Source of the DNA: JAXMEQ01 sp046348225
GTDB taxonomy: Bacteria; Pseudomonadota; Gammaproteobacteria; Burkholderiales; Burkholderiaceae_C
Length of the DNA: 64,000 nt
Reading direction: 5' to 3'
Assembly (NCBI GenBank): GCA_046348225.1
Contig: JAXMEQ010000010.1
Location: 1-64,000 of the forward strand
The notes under the pieces are model-generated. The model ran no database searches. It was not told the origin of the DNA and saw only the letters and a program-made list of their open reading frames with translations. Of this stretch, positions 17,388 to 25,647 are shown in pieces; position 1 is the first letter of the stretch; each line of letters opens with the position of its first letter. The translations under genes and the position numbers were made by a program.

Positions 17388-18269
17388 TCAGGGCTCCAGG
17401 GTTTGGCCGATGGCCCACAGGCCGTGCCAGGTGGCATGGGCGTCGGTACGGCGTGCCGCCACGCCGCAGCGCGCCAGCGCGCGCTCGTAGCGCGATGCCA
17501 GCGCGGCGCTACCGATCACGACGACCGGGCCGCTGCCGGGGGCCTGCGCGCGCAGCTCCTCGCCAATTACCAGGCCCGACAGGTAGCTCGGCAGGGCCTG
17601 CGGCGCCAGCCGCTCGAACAGCGCCAGCGTCCGCGTGCTGAATGCAGTGACCAGCAGGCTCGGGCCGTGCAGGGCCTGGTCCACGCCCTGGTCAAAGGCG
17701 TCTTCCTGCAACGGGCCCTCATCGGCGGGCAGCGTGCGTGACAGGATGGAGTGCTGGCGCAGCAGCGCATAAAACTCGCCGGTCATGTAGGTGCAGAACT
17801 GTTCGATGCGCCGCGCGCGTACCGTCACCCATTTGCTGTGGGTGCCGGGCAGCACCAGCATGGCGTCGTCCAGGCCCAGCTGCTGCAAGGCGCCAAAGAC
17901 CTGCACCTCCTCGCCGCGCATGACATCAGGCACACCGTCGTGCTCGCAGCGCAGGCCCGGCACGATGGCCAGCTGCCCGGGTCGCAGCCAGGTCAATCGG
18001 CAGGCCACCTCGTCAAAGCCGGCCGGACACTCGCAGTACGGGGCTTCCAGCCAGCCTTGCCGGCTGCCAACCATGCCGGACATCAAGGCCAGCGTGTCAC
18101 CCTGCAACCAGCCCGCGCAGAGTGCATCGAACACCGCGGAAAAGCCGTCCGGCGGCACCGCCAGGATGCCCTGGGCCGAGGCGCGTTCTTCCAGCACCTG
18201 GCCCTGCGCGCCCAGCCGTGCTGCACGCAGCGAACTGGTGCCCCAGTCGATGGCGATCAGTGGTTTCAC
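17388..18269 (-). CDS. dgoK: 2-dehydro-3-deoxygalactonokinase
   Basis: 293 residues. DgoK phosphorylates 2-keto-3-deoxygalactonate with ATP. The N-terminal IAIDWGTSSLRAARL is the phosphate-binding loop; LMSGMVGSRQGWLEAPYCECPAG and MLVLPGTHSKWV are the family's defining blocks; VVVIGSAALASRYERAL closes the fold. The start is GTG at 18269 overlapping the stop of the PfkB kinase gene by four bases. Upstream in-frame codons add no similarity. With dgoA it forms the lower DeLey-Doudoroff route. Confidence 0.92.
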   Translation of the reverse strand: MKPLIAIDWGTSSLRAARLGAQGQVLEERASAQGILAVPPDGFSAVFDALCAGWLQGDTLALMSGMVGSRQGWLEAPYCECPAGFDEVACRLTWLRPGQLAIVPGLRCEHDGVPDVMRGEEVQVFGALQQLGLDDAMLVLPGTHSKWVTVRARRIEQFCTYMTGEFYALLRQHSILSRTLPADEGPLQEDAFDQGVDQALHGPSLLVTAFSTRTLALFERLAPQALPSYLSGLVIGEELRAQAPGSGPVVVIGSAALASRYERALARCGVAARRTDAHATWHGLWAIGQTLEP

Positions 18270-19192
18270 AAAAGGGCCCTGACCGCCTCGGGGCACGGCA
18301 GCGGCGCCACCGCGCCAAAGCCCTGCACCGCAAGGGCCGCCGCAGCGTTGGCATAGCGTGCCGCGTCGGCCAGCGCGTCGCCCGCCGCCAGCCGCGCCAG
18401 CAGGTTGCCGCAGAAGCAATCGCCTGCGCCCGTGGCATCGGTCAGGGCCACCGCGTGGCCGGGAATGTGCTGTCGCCGGCCGTGCTGGCTGACCAGGCAG
18501 CCTTGTGCGCCCAGCTTCAGGACCACGGTGGGGGCGCCGAGTGCGTGGCCCCAGTCGGCCACGGCCTGTGGGTCTGTTTGCCCGCACAGGTGGGCTGCAT
18601 CGTCCAGGCTGGGCAGGAACCAGTCACACAGTGGTGCCGCCTGCGCCATGGCCGCGCGGGCCGCCTCAATGGACCAGAGCTTGAGGCGCAGGTTGGTGTC
18701 AAACGACACCTGGCAACCTGCGGCACGCGCCGCGCGCATCGCCGCCAGCACCGTCTCGCAGGCGCTGCCGGAAATGGCCATGGAGATGCCCGACACATGC
18801 AGGATGCGGGCGGTGGTCACCACCTCTTGCGGTACGCCCTCAAACCACGGCGGCGTCATGCGGGCGGCGGCCGAGCCGCGCCGCTGGTAGCCAAACGCGT
18901 GGCCCGCCGGCCCGTGGGTGACGAAGTACAGGCCGGTGGGCCCGTCGTCCGCCTGCTGCACTGCGCGACAGTCCACGCCCTCGGCCTGCCACAGGGCCAG
19001 CAGGCGATCGCCCGACCAGTCGTTGCCCACACGGCTCAGGTAGGCGGTGCGCGCACCGGCGCGGGCGGCGGCAATCACCGCATTGCTGGTGTCGCCGCCA
19101 AAGCCCTGCAGGTACACCGGCTCGCCCGCGCGGGTCTGGTTGAACTCGACCATGCCTTCGCCGAGCGCCACCACGTCAAACAAACGGGGCAT
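18266..19192 (-). CDS. PfkB family sugar kinase (2-keto-3-deoxygluconate kinase-like)
   Basis: 308 residues of the ribokinase/PfkB fold. VVALGEGMVEFNQT near the N-terminus and GGDTSNAVIAAARAGA form substrate contacts; DATGAGDCFCGNLLARLAAG is PfkB signature 2 with catalytic Asp. The start resembles KdgK enzymes, so KDG is the likely substrate. The gene follows the dehydratase by 2 bp. Having this kinase beside DgoK suggests the locus handles both C4 epimers of the keto-deoxy acid, or that one kinase acts on the free sugar. Substrate is inferred. Confidence 0.85.
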   Translation of the reverse strand: MPRLFDVVALGEGMVEFNQTRAGEPVYLQGFGGDTSNAVIAAARAGARTAYLSRVGNDWSGDRLLALWQAEGVDCRAVQQADDGPTGLYFVTHGPAGHAFGYQRRGSAAARMTPPWFEGVPQEVVTTARILHVSGISMAISGSACETVLAAMRAARAAGCQVSFDTNLRLKLWSIEAARAAMAQAAPLCDWFLPSLDDAAHLCGQTDPQAVADWGHALGAPTVVLKLGAQGCLVSQHGRRQHIPGHAVALTDATGAGDCFCGNLLARLAAGDALADAARYANAAAALAVQGFGAVAPLPCPEAVRALL

Positions 19193-19194
19193 GG

Positions 19195-20937
19195 TCAGTG
19201 ATTGTCCTTGGGCACGAAGGCACCGCGCTGGCCGACCAGAAAGTCCAGGTCGGCGCCTTCGTCGGCCTGCAGCACATGGTCGATGTAGAGCTTCCAGTAG
19301 CCCGACGACAGGGCAGGCGGCGGAGCCGTCCACTTCGCCAGCCGGGCCTGCAGTTCCTCGTCGCTGATCAGCAGTTGCAGCCGGCGCTCGGGCACGTTGA
19401 GCTCGATCATGTCGCCGTTTTGCACGATGGCCAGCGGGCCACCGGCCGCCGCCTCGGGGGCCGTGTGCAGCACCACGGTGCCGTAGGCGGTGCCGCTCAT
19501 GCGCGCATCGCTGATGCGCACCATGTCGGTGATGCCTTTTTTCAGCACCTTGGGCGGCAGCGGCATGTTGCCCACCTCGGCCATGCCGGGGTAGCCCTTG
19601 GGGCCGCAGTTCTTCAGCACCAGGATGCAGGTTTCGTCCACGTCCAGGTTGTCGTCGTCAATGCGTTTGTGAAAGTCGTGGCTGTCCTCAAACACCACGG
19701 CACGGCCGGTGTGCACCATCAGCGCCGGCGTGGCCGCACTCGGCTTGATGACCGCGCCGCGCGGCGCCAGGTTGCCGCGCAGCACGGCAATGCCGGCCTT
19801 GTCCTTGAACGGCTGGTTGAAGGGCTTGATGACGCGGGGGTCGAAGTTCTGGGCGTCGGCAATGTTCTCAGCCACGGTTTTGCCGCTGACGGTGACGATG
19901 TCCCGGTGCAGCAGGTGCTGGATTTCCTTCATCACCACCGGCAGGCCACCGGCGTAGCAGAAGTCTTCCATCAAGTGCTCGCCGCTGGGCTGCAGGTTCA
20001 GCAGGCAGGGCAGTTCGCTGCCCAGCCGTTCAAAGTCGTCCACCGTGAGCTTCAGGCCCAGCCGGCCGGCGATGGCGATCAGGTGGATCACCGCATTGGT
20101 ACTGCCGCCAATGGCCGCCAGCGTGCGGATGGCATTCTCGAAAGCTTCGCGGGTCAGCACCTGGCTGATGGTCTGGTCGGTGTGCACCATCTCCACAATG
20201 CGACGGCCGGCATTGCGCGCCAGCACATTGCGCCGGCCATCCACGGCGGGGTAGGCGGCATTGCCCGGCAGGCCGATGCCCAGTGCCTCGACCATGCTGG
20301 CCATGGTGCTGGCGGTGCCCATGGTCATGCAGTGGCCATGGCTGCGGTGCATGCAGCTCTCGGCTTCAAAAAAGTCGGCCAGCTTGAGCGTGCCGGCCCG
20401 CACCTGCTCGCTCATGCTCCACACACCGGTGCCCGAGCCCAGCTCCTGGCCACGCCACTTGCCGTTGAGCATGGGGCCACCGGACACGCCGATGGTGGGC
20501 AGGCCAACGCTGGACGCGCCCATCAACAGGCTGGGCGTGGTCTTGTCGCAGCCCATCAGCAACACCACCCCGTCGATCGGGTTGCCGCGGATGCTTTCTT
20601 CCACGTCCATGCTCGCCAGGTTGCGGTAGAGCATGGCGGTGGGGCGCAGCAGCGTTTCGCCCAGGCTCATCACCGGAAACTCCAGAGGGAAGCCGCCGGC
20701 TTCGTAAACGCCCATCTTCACCTGCTCGGCCAGGGTGCGGAAGTGGCTGTTGCAGGGCGTGAGTTCACTGAAGGTGTTGCAGATGCCAATGACGGGGCGG
20801 CCGTCGAACTGGTCATGCGGCACGCCCTTGCCCTTGACCCAGCTGCGGTAGGCAAAGCCGTCGCGGTCCTGGCGGCCGAACCATTGCTGGGAGCGGAGTT
20901 CATGGGGTTTTTTTCGGGGTCTGGAAGCGTCAGTCAT
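19195..20937 (-). CDS. IlvD/Edd family sugar-acid dehydratase (arabinonate/xylonate type)
   Basis: 580 residues, the length of pentonate/hexonate dehydratases of the IlvD/Edd family. Cluster-ligand and signature regions: ICNTFSELTPCNSHFRTLAE, LLMGCDKTTPSLLMGA, ESCMHRSHGHCMTMGTAST, and DARMSGTAYGTVVLHTAPEA. KLRSQ-like HELRSQQWFG at the N-terminus matches L-arabinonate dehydratases. It removes water from an aldonate to give the 2-keto-3-deoxy acid; galactonate, fuconate or arabinonate are possible. First gene of a five-gene minus-strand operon, divergent from the GntR regulator. Confidence 0.88.
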   Translation of the reverse strand: MTDASRPRKKPHELRSQQWFGRQDRDGFAYRSWVKGKGVPHDQFDGRPVIGICNTFSELTPCNSHFRTLAEQVKMGVYEAGGFPLEFPVMSLGETLLRPTAMLYRNLASMDVEESIRGNPIDGVVLLMGCDKTTPSLLMGASSVGLPTIGVSGGPMLNGKWRGQELGSGTGVWSMSEQVRAGTLKLADFFEAESCMHRSHGHCMTMGTASTMASMVEALGIGLPGNAAYPAVDGRRNVLARNAGRRIVEMVHTDQTISQVLTREAFENAIRTLAAIGGSTNAVIHLIAIAGRLGLKLTVDDFERLGSELPCLLNLQPSGEHLMEDFCYAGGLPVVMKEIQHLLHRDIVTVSGKTVAENIADAQNFDPRVIKPFNQPFKDKAGIAVLRGNLAPRGAVIKPSAATPALMVHTGRAVVFEDSHDFHKRIDDDNLDVDETCILVLKNCGPKGYPGMAEVGNMPLPPKVLKKGITDMVRISDARMSGTAYGTVVLHTAPEAAAGGPLAIVQNGDMIELNVPERRLQLLISDEELQARLAKWTAPPPALSSGYWKLYIDHVLQADEGADLDFLVGQRGAFVPKDNH

Positions 20938-20970
20938 CAGGGTTAATCCTCGGTTGTCATTGATATTATC

Positions 20971-20984
20971 GTCATACCATTGAC
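20971..20984. promoter_or_regulatory. Candidate GntR operator in divergent sugar-acid promoter
   Basis: GTCATACCATTGAC has GTCA/TGAC arms and, on the minus strand, contains ATGGTATGAC, which resembles the TGGTATGACCA-type half sites used by FadR-subfamily GntR proteins. It lies in the 68-bp gap between the dehydratase and the FCD-GntR gene, 22 bp before the regulator's ATG. An additional TTGTCATTGAT nearby may be a second half site. Confidence 0.4.
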
Positions 20985-21005
20985 GCCGTTCGCTCAGTAC
21001 AAACC

Positions 21006-21749
21006 ATGATCAAGAACGTCCACGGCAATACGGTAGACCACCTCGGGGAGGCCATCGTCGCGGGCCGCTATGCGGCCGGCGCGTCCATTCCGCCCGAGCC
21101 CCTGCTGTGCGAGGAACTGGGCGTAAGCCGGACCGTGGTGCGCGAGGCCGTCAAGTCGCTGGTGGCCAAGGGGCTGGTCAGCACCGGCCCGAAAGTCGGC
21201 ACGCGGGTGCTGGCCGAGGCGCACTGGAACTGGTTTGACCCTGACGTCATCATCTGGCAGTCCAAGGCCGGGCTCACACCCGAGTTCCTGCGTGACTTGC
21301 AGGACCTGCGCCGCGTGGTCGAGCCCGCGGCCGTGCGGCTGGCGGCCGAACGTGCCACCGCGCAGGACATCGCCGACATCGAGGCCGCGTTCGCCGGCAT
21401 GAAGCATGCGGTGGAAGAGGGGGGTGACTATGTGACCCACGACCTGCGCTTCCACCAGGGCCTGCTGCGTGCCTGCCGCAACCGCATGCTGGTGCAGATG
21501 AGCAAGGCGCTCAGTGCGCTACTGCGCACCAGCTTCGAGATTTCCACCAGCCGCAAGGACGGCCCGAAGAACTCGTTGCCGCTGCACCGGGCCGTGCTGG
21601 ACGCGGTGATCGCGCACAACCCGGACAAGGCCGAGAAGGCCATCATCGTGCTGATCGACGGCGCGCGCGAGGACATCGAACTCGTGCTGTCGTCCCGTCG
21701 CCGCCTGCCACGCCTGAACCTGCCCGCCCCCATGCTGCGGGCGGCCTGA
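21006..21749 (+). CDS. FadR/FCD-type GntR regulator of the sugar-acid locus
   Basis: 247 residues: N-terminal winged helix with IPPEPLLCEELGVSRTVVRE (recognition helix) and GTRVLAEAHWNWFDPDVIIW, then an FCD ligand domain whose metal residues are visible as DLRFHQGLL and HRAVLDAVIAH. The WNWFDPDVIIWQ stretch is typical of DgoR-like galactonate regulators. Position between divergent catabolic and TRAP arms indicates it represses both until a sugar acid or keto-deoxy acid binds. Start ATG at 21006. Confidence 0.9.
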   Translation: MIKNVHGNTVDHLGEAIVAGRYAAGASIPPEPLLCEELGVSRTVVREAVKSLVAKGLVSTGPKVGTRVLAEAHWNWFDPDVIIWQSKAGLTPEFLRDLQDLRRVVEPAAVRLAAERATAQDIADIEAAFAGMKHAVEEGGDYVTHDLRFHQGLLRACRNRMLVQMSKALSALLRTSFEISTSRKDGPKNSLPLHRAVLDAVIAHNPDKAEKAIIVLIDGAREDIELVLSSRRRLPRLNLPAPMLRAA

Positions 21750-21777
21750 ACGCTTCCCTTCCCAAAAACCATAAAAC

Positions 21778-22329
21778 ATGAAACGACTGACCGATCTTTT
21801 TTTCAGGCTGCTGGAGCTGCTGGTGGTGGTGGCCCTTGTGGCCATGGTCATCATGGTGTTCGGCAACGTGGTGCTGCGCTACGGTTTCAACTCGGGCATC
21901 ACCATTTCCGACGAAATGTCGCGCTACTGCTTCATCTGGCTCACCTACATCGGCGCCATGATTGCCATGCGTGAAAAGGGCCACCTGGGCGTGGACACGC
22001 TGGTCAAGCACCTGCCGGTGGGCGGCAAGAAGGCCTGCCTGTTCCTCAGCGAGTCGCTCATGCTCTGGTGCAACGGCCTGTTCCTGCTGGGTACCTGGAA
22101 GATGCATGAGCTGCAGGTGAGCAACATATCGCCCGTGGTGGGCATCTCCATGATCTGGATCTACGGCATCGGGTACGTGGTGGCCATTGTCATGGGCCTG
22201 TTCAACATCAGTGTGCTGTACCGGCTGTTGACCGGCCAGCTCAGCGAGGACGAACTGGTGCAGGTGGTGGAGTCGGAAGACGTGCCGCACGCCAATGTGT
22301 CGGTGCAGGCACCGGGGGCCCGCTCATGA
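21778..22329 (+). CDS. TRAP transporter small membrane subunit (DctQ type)
   Basis: 183 residues with four membrane helices. The DctQ signature region reads NVVLRYGFNSGITISDEMSR followed by FIWLTYIGAMIAMREKGHLG with the conserved Arg/His pair. It pairs with the large subunit encoded next, overlapping by ATGA. Together with the DctP protein it drives sodium-coupled uptake of a carboxylate, here most likely a hexonate, uronate or related sugar acid. Confidence 0.93.
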   Translation: MKRLTDLFFRLLELLVVVALVAMVIMVFGNVVLRYGFNSGITISDEMSRYCFIWLTYIGAMIAMREKGHLGVDTLVKHLPVGGKKACLFLSESLMLWCNGLFLLGTWKMHELQVSNISPVVGISMIWIYGIGYVVAIVMGLFNISVLYRLLTGQLSEDELVQVVESEDVPHANVSVQAPGARS

Positions 22330-23624
22330 CCGTCGCCGTCTTTGTGTTCAGCCTGCTGGGCGCCATGGCCATTGGCATGCCGATTGCCTATGCGCTGCTG
22401 GTCTGCGGCCTGGCGCTGATGGGTTTCATGACGTTCACCGGCGCACTGCCTTCGTTTGACAGCCAGATCCTGGCCCAGCGCTTCGTGGACGGGGCCGACA
22501 ACTTTCCGCTGCTGGCGGTGCCATTCTTCCTGCTGGCCGGCGAGTTCATGAATGCCGGCGGCCTGAGCCGGCGCATCGTCAACCTCGCCATGGCATGGGT
22601 CGGCCATTTCCGGGGCGGGCTGGGCTATGTGGCGGTGCTGGCCGCCATCATCATGGCGTCGCTGTCGGGTTCGGCGGTCGCGGACACGGCGGCCCTGTCG
22701 GCGCTGCTGATTCCGATGATGAAGCAGGCCGGCTACCAGGTGAACCGTTCGGCCGGGCTGATTGCGGCGGGCGGCATCATTGCGCCCGTCATTCCGCCGT
22801 CCATCGGCATGATCATTTTTGGCGTGGCGGGCAATGTGTCCATCACCAAGCTGTTTCTGGCAGGCATCGTGCCCGGCATCCTGATGGGGGTGGCCATTGG
22901 CATCACCTGGTGGTGGATCGCGCGCCGCGAGAACGTGCGCCCCGCGCCCCGCCTGGGCATGGCCGAGCGCCTGAAGATCACGGGGCAGGGCGGCTTTGCG
23001 CTGGCGCTGCCGGTGCTGATCCTCGGGGGCATGAAGTTTGGCGTGTTCACACCCACCGAGGCGGCGGTGGTCGCGGCCGTGTACAGCTTTGTGGTCGGCA
23101 TGTTCATCTACCGCGAGCTCAAGCTGCGCGACCTCTACGCGCTGGTGCTGTCGGCCGGCAAGACCACGGCGGTGGTGATGTTCCTGGTGGCGGCGGCCAT
23201 GGTCAGCGCCTGGCTCATCACGGTGGCCAACATCCCGACGGAAGTGGCCAACCTGCTGGAGCCCTTCCAGGGCAACAAGACCCTGCTGATGTTTGTGATC
23301 ATGGTGCTGATCGTGGTGGTGGGCACGGCGCTGGACTTCACGCCCACGGTGCTCATCCTCACGCCGGTGCTGATGCCGGTGGTGCTGAAGGCCGGTATCG
23401 ACCCGGTGTACTTCGGTGTGCTGTTCATCATGAACAATGCCATCGGCCTCATCACGCCGCCGGTGGGCACTGTGCTCAACGTGGTGTGCGGCGTCGCAAA
23501 GATCACCATGGACGATGCCTTCAAGGGCGTCATGCCGTTCTTCCTGGCACAGCTGGCGGTGCTGTTCCTGCTGGTGTTTTTCCCTGAGATCGTGCTCGTG
23601 CCCCTCCAGTGGTGGATGAAGTGA
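22326..23624 (+). CDS. TRAP transporter large membrane subunit (DctM type)
   Basis: 432 residues with about twelve helices, the ion-transporter-superfamily subunit of a TRAP system. Diagnostic stretches are FPLLAVPFFLLAGEFMNAGG, ASLSGSAVADTAALSALLIP, IIAPVIPPSIGMIIFG and NNAIGLITPPVGTVLNVV. Overlap of four bases with the DctQ gene and 53-bp spacing to the DctP gene place it in one transcript. Confidence 0.95.
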   Translation: MTVAVFVFSLLGAMAIGMPIAYALLVCGLALMGFMTFTGALPSFDSQILAQRFVDGADNFPLLAVPFFLLAGEFMNAGGLSRRIVNLAMAWVGHFRGGLGYVAVLAAIIMASLSGSAVADTAALSALLIPMMKQAGYQVNRSAGLIAAGGIIAPVIPPSIGMIIFGVAGNVSITKLFLAGIVPGILMGVAIGITWWWIARRENVRPAPRLGMAERLKITGQGGFALALPVLILGGMKFGVFTPTEAAVVAAVYSFVVGMFIYRELKLRDLYALVLSAGKTTAVVMFLVAAAMVSAWLITVANIPTEVANLLEPFQGNKTLLMFVIMVLIVVVGTALDFTPTVLILTPVLMPVVLKAGIDPVYFGVLFIMNNAIGLITPPVGTVLNVVCGVAKITMDDAFKGVMPFFLAQLAVLFLLVFFPEIVLVPLQWWMK

Positions 23625-23677
23625 GCCCGCTCCCGCCCAACCTTTCCCAACCCTGAACCAACCCCAAGGAGACAACC

Positions 23678-24688
23678 ATGTTCAAACGCAGAACCCTCGT
23701 ATCCGTGCTGGCCGGCGCTTCGCTGCTGGTCGCCACCTCGGCTTTCGCCCAGTTTGCCGAGCGCACCATCAAGTTCACCAACGGCGTCAACGAAGACCAC
23801 CCGGTGGGCGTGGGCGTGAAGAAGATGCAGGAAGTGCTCAATGCCAAGACCGGCGGCAAGATGAAGATCAACGCCTTCTGGGGCGGCGCTGCGGGTGGCG
23901 ACCTGCCGGCCACCCAGGCGCTTCGCGCCGGCACGCAGGAAATGGTGTGCACGTCGAGCTCGCCGCTGGTGGGCATCGTCAAGGAGCTGGGCGTGTTCGA
24001 CCTGCCCTTCCTGTTCGCCAACGAAAAGGAGGCGGACGCCGTGCTCGACGGCCCGGCGGGCCAGTACTTCAACAAGAAGCTGGAAGAGGCCGGTCTGGTG
24101 AACTTGGCCTACTGGGAAAACGGCTTCCGCAACCTGACCAACAGCAAGCGCCCGGTGGCCAAGGTGGAAGACTTTGACGGTGTCAAGGTCCGTGTGATGC
24201 AGAACAACATCTTCCTGGACACCTTCAAGACCCTGGGTACCAATGCCGTGCCAATGGCTTTTGGCGAGGTGTTCACCGCGCTGGAGACCAAGACCATCGA
24301 CGGTCAGGAAAACCCGTTCGTGACCATTGAAACCTCGAAGTTCAATGAGGTGCAGAAGTACCTGAGCGTCACGCGCCATGCCTACACGCCGTTCCTGGTG
24401 CTCTACAGCAAGAAGCTGTGGGACCAACTGAGCCCGGCCGAACAGGCCGTGCTGCGCGAGGCTGCGATCGAGGGCCAGAAAGTCCAGCGCGCTGCCAACC
24501 GTTCGCTGAACGAAAAGTCGCTCGCCAGCCTCAAGACCAAGGGCATGCAGGTGAACGAAATCACGGCCGCCGAGCAGCGCCGCATGTTTGAAAAGGTCAA
24601 GCCGGTGTATGACAAGAACGTGCCCACCATTGGCGCGGAAGCCGTGACCACGGTGCTGGACGCGCTCAAGAAGGCCCGCGGCGGCTGA
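23678..24688 (+). CDS. TRAP transporter substrate-binding protein (DctP type)
   Basis: 336 residues with a Sec signal peptide ending SAFA-QFAE and a strong AAGGAG site 7 bp before the ATG. The DctP core includes FEDFDGVKVRVM-like EDFDGVKVRVMQNNIFL, carrying the Arg that salt-bridges the ligand carboxylate, and PMAFGEVFTALETKTIDGQE. It delivers a periplasmic carboxylate to the membrane subunits encoded upstream. Its 3' end folds into a perfect 10-bp hairpin. Confidence 0.95.
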   Translation: MFKRRTLVSVLAGASLLVATSAFAQFAERTIKFTNGVNEDHPVGVGVKKMQEVLNAKTGGKMKINAFWGGAAGGDLPATQALRAGTQEMVCTSSSPLVGIVKELGVFDLPFLFANEKEADAVLDGPAGQYFNKKLEEAGLVNLAYWENGFRNLTNSKRPVAKVEDFDGVKVRVMQNNIFLDTFKTLGTNAVPMAFGEVFTALETKTIDGQENPFVTIETSKFNEVQKYLSVTRHAYTPFLVLYSKKLWDQLSPAEQAVLREAAIEGQKVQRAANRSLNEKSLASLKTKGMQVNEITAAEQRRMFEKVKPVYDKNVPTIGAEAVTTVLDALKKARGG

Positions 24689-24713
24689 CGCGCAGGCGCC
24701 ACAGCGCGTCAGC
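24684..24713 (+). terminator. Perfect 10-bp hairpin at the end of the TRAP operon
   Basis: GCTGACGCGC and GCGCGTCAGC form 10-bp arms around a 10-base loop, spanning the dctP stop codon. No T tract follows, so it may be an attenuating or mRNA-stabilising structure, explaining high binding-protein expression over the downstream genes. Confidence 0.5.
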
Positions 24714-24747
24714 GGCAGAGCAGGGTCACATGGCATGGCCGGTACAA

Positions 24748-24759
24748 TTGTCTATACAA
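24748..24759. promoter_or_regulatory. Candidate GntR-type operator upstream of transglutaminase-like gene
   Basis: TTGTCTATACAA is an imperfect palindrome (TTGT/ACAA arms), in an AT-rich patch within the 166-bp gap after dctP. It resembles the TTGTATACC site upstream of the other GntR gene near 50550. It could mark a second promoter for the following two genes. Confidence 0.35.
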
Positions 24760-24854
24760 GATCTGCGGCACCGGCAGCCAGGAGTTGCCGGGTACGCAGG
24801 CATCCTTTGCCCGGCAATCGCCGGGCCGGACCCTGTTGCTGGAAAGTCTTGCCC

Positions 24855-25640
24855 TTGTCCGAATCTGCAGTACCCCCGGGTGCGCCGCAAGCCGCCGAAC
24901 TGGACTTGCCGGGCCGCTGGCTCGGCTCGACGCCGCTGCTCGACCTTGAAGACCCCCGGCTTCGCCTGCGCGCCCGCGCCTTGACCCAGCTGTGCAAGAA
25001 CGACCGCGAGAAGGCGCTGGCCATCTACGGTTTTGTCAAACGCATCCCGTTCGGCAAGCCGGTCAAGCTGCGGCTTCGTACACCGCGCGAGGTGATTGAC
25101 GCCGGGCGGGGCGATGCCACCGACAAGGCGGCCGTGCTGGTGGCGTTGTTGCGGCTGGTCCGCATCCCGGCCCGGCTGCGTTATCTGGAGCTGCGCGGCG
25201 ACATCCTGCGCGGCCTGACGTCCAATGTGGCGAGTGCCGCCCGGCCGATGGCCGAGATCTGGCTCAACGGGCAATGGGTACGCACCGACACCTACATTTT
25301 CGACGCCGTCTACATGGCGGCAGCGCGACAGCGGCTCAAGGACAATGACTGGGAATGGGGCTATGGCATCCACCGCAACGGCCAGGCCGTGTGGAATGGC
25401 GTGGACCCGGCCTGGCTTGGCGGCATGCCCACCGATCAGGACCCGATGGTTCTGGAAGACTGGGGCGTTTTCCATGACCCGCTGGAATTCATTTCTTCCG
25501 AGTCGTACCGGGCCAACCATCCGCGCATCTCGCGGGCCATGCACTGGAACATGCTGGCCCCGCTGATGGACCGTGTGGTGCGGGACCTGCGCGACGACGT
25601 TCAGCGGCCCGCGGCTGCCAGCGTCAAGAAACCATCCTGA
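24855..25640 (+). CDS. Transglutaminase-like fold protein, catalytic Cys absent
   Basis: About 261 residues. The region GDATDKAAVLVALLRLVRIPARLRY matches the core helix and strand of transglutaminase-like proteins (given here as GDATDKAAVLVALLRL then IPARLRY), where the family has G-x-C-x-D-x-A; here Ala replaces Cys, and the following strand reads ARPMAEIWLNGQWVRTD with no His. It therefore is probably a binding or structural protein, not a protease or ligase. Start is uncertain: TTG at 24855 has GGAAAG upstream, while an upstream ATG at 24735 gives an unlikely N-terminus. It precedes the enolase-superfamily gene by 7 bp. Confidence 0.7.
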   Translation: MSESAVPPGAPQAAELDLPGRWLGSTPLLDLEDPRLRLRARALTQLCKNDREKALAIYGFVKRIPFGKPVKLRLRTPREVIDAGRGDATDKAAVLVALLRLVRIPARLRYLELRGDILRGLTSNVASAARPMAEIWLNGQWVRTDTYIFDAVYMAAARQRLKDNDWEWGYGIHRNGQAVWNGVDPAWLGGMPTDQDPMVLEDWGVFHDPLEFISSESYRANHPRISRAMHWNMLAPLMDRVVRDLRDDVQRPAAASVKKPS

Positions 25641-25647
25641 GTTCACT

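Noticed and set aside
19198..20946. Plus-strand open frame of 582 codons opposite the IlvD/Edd dehydratase
   Set aside because: The minus-strand translation carries complete dehydratase signatures; the plus frame has none.
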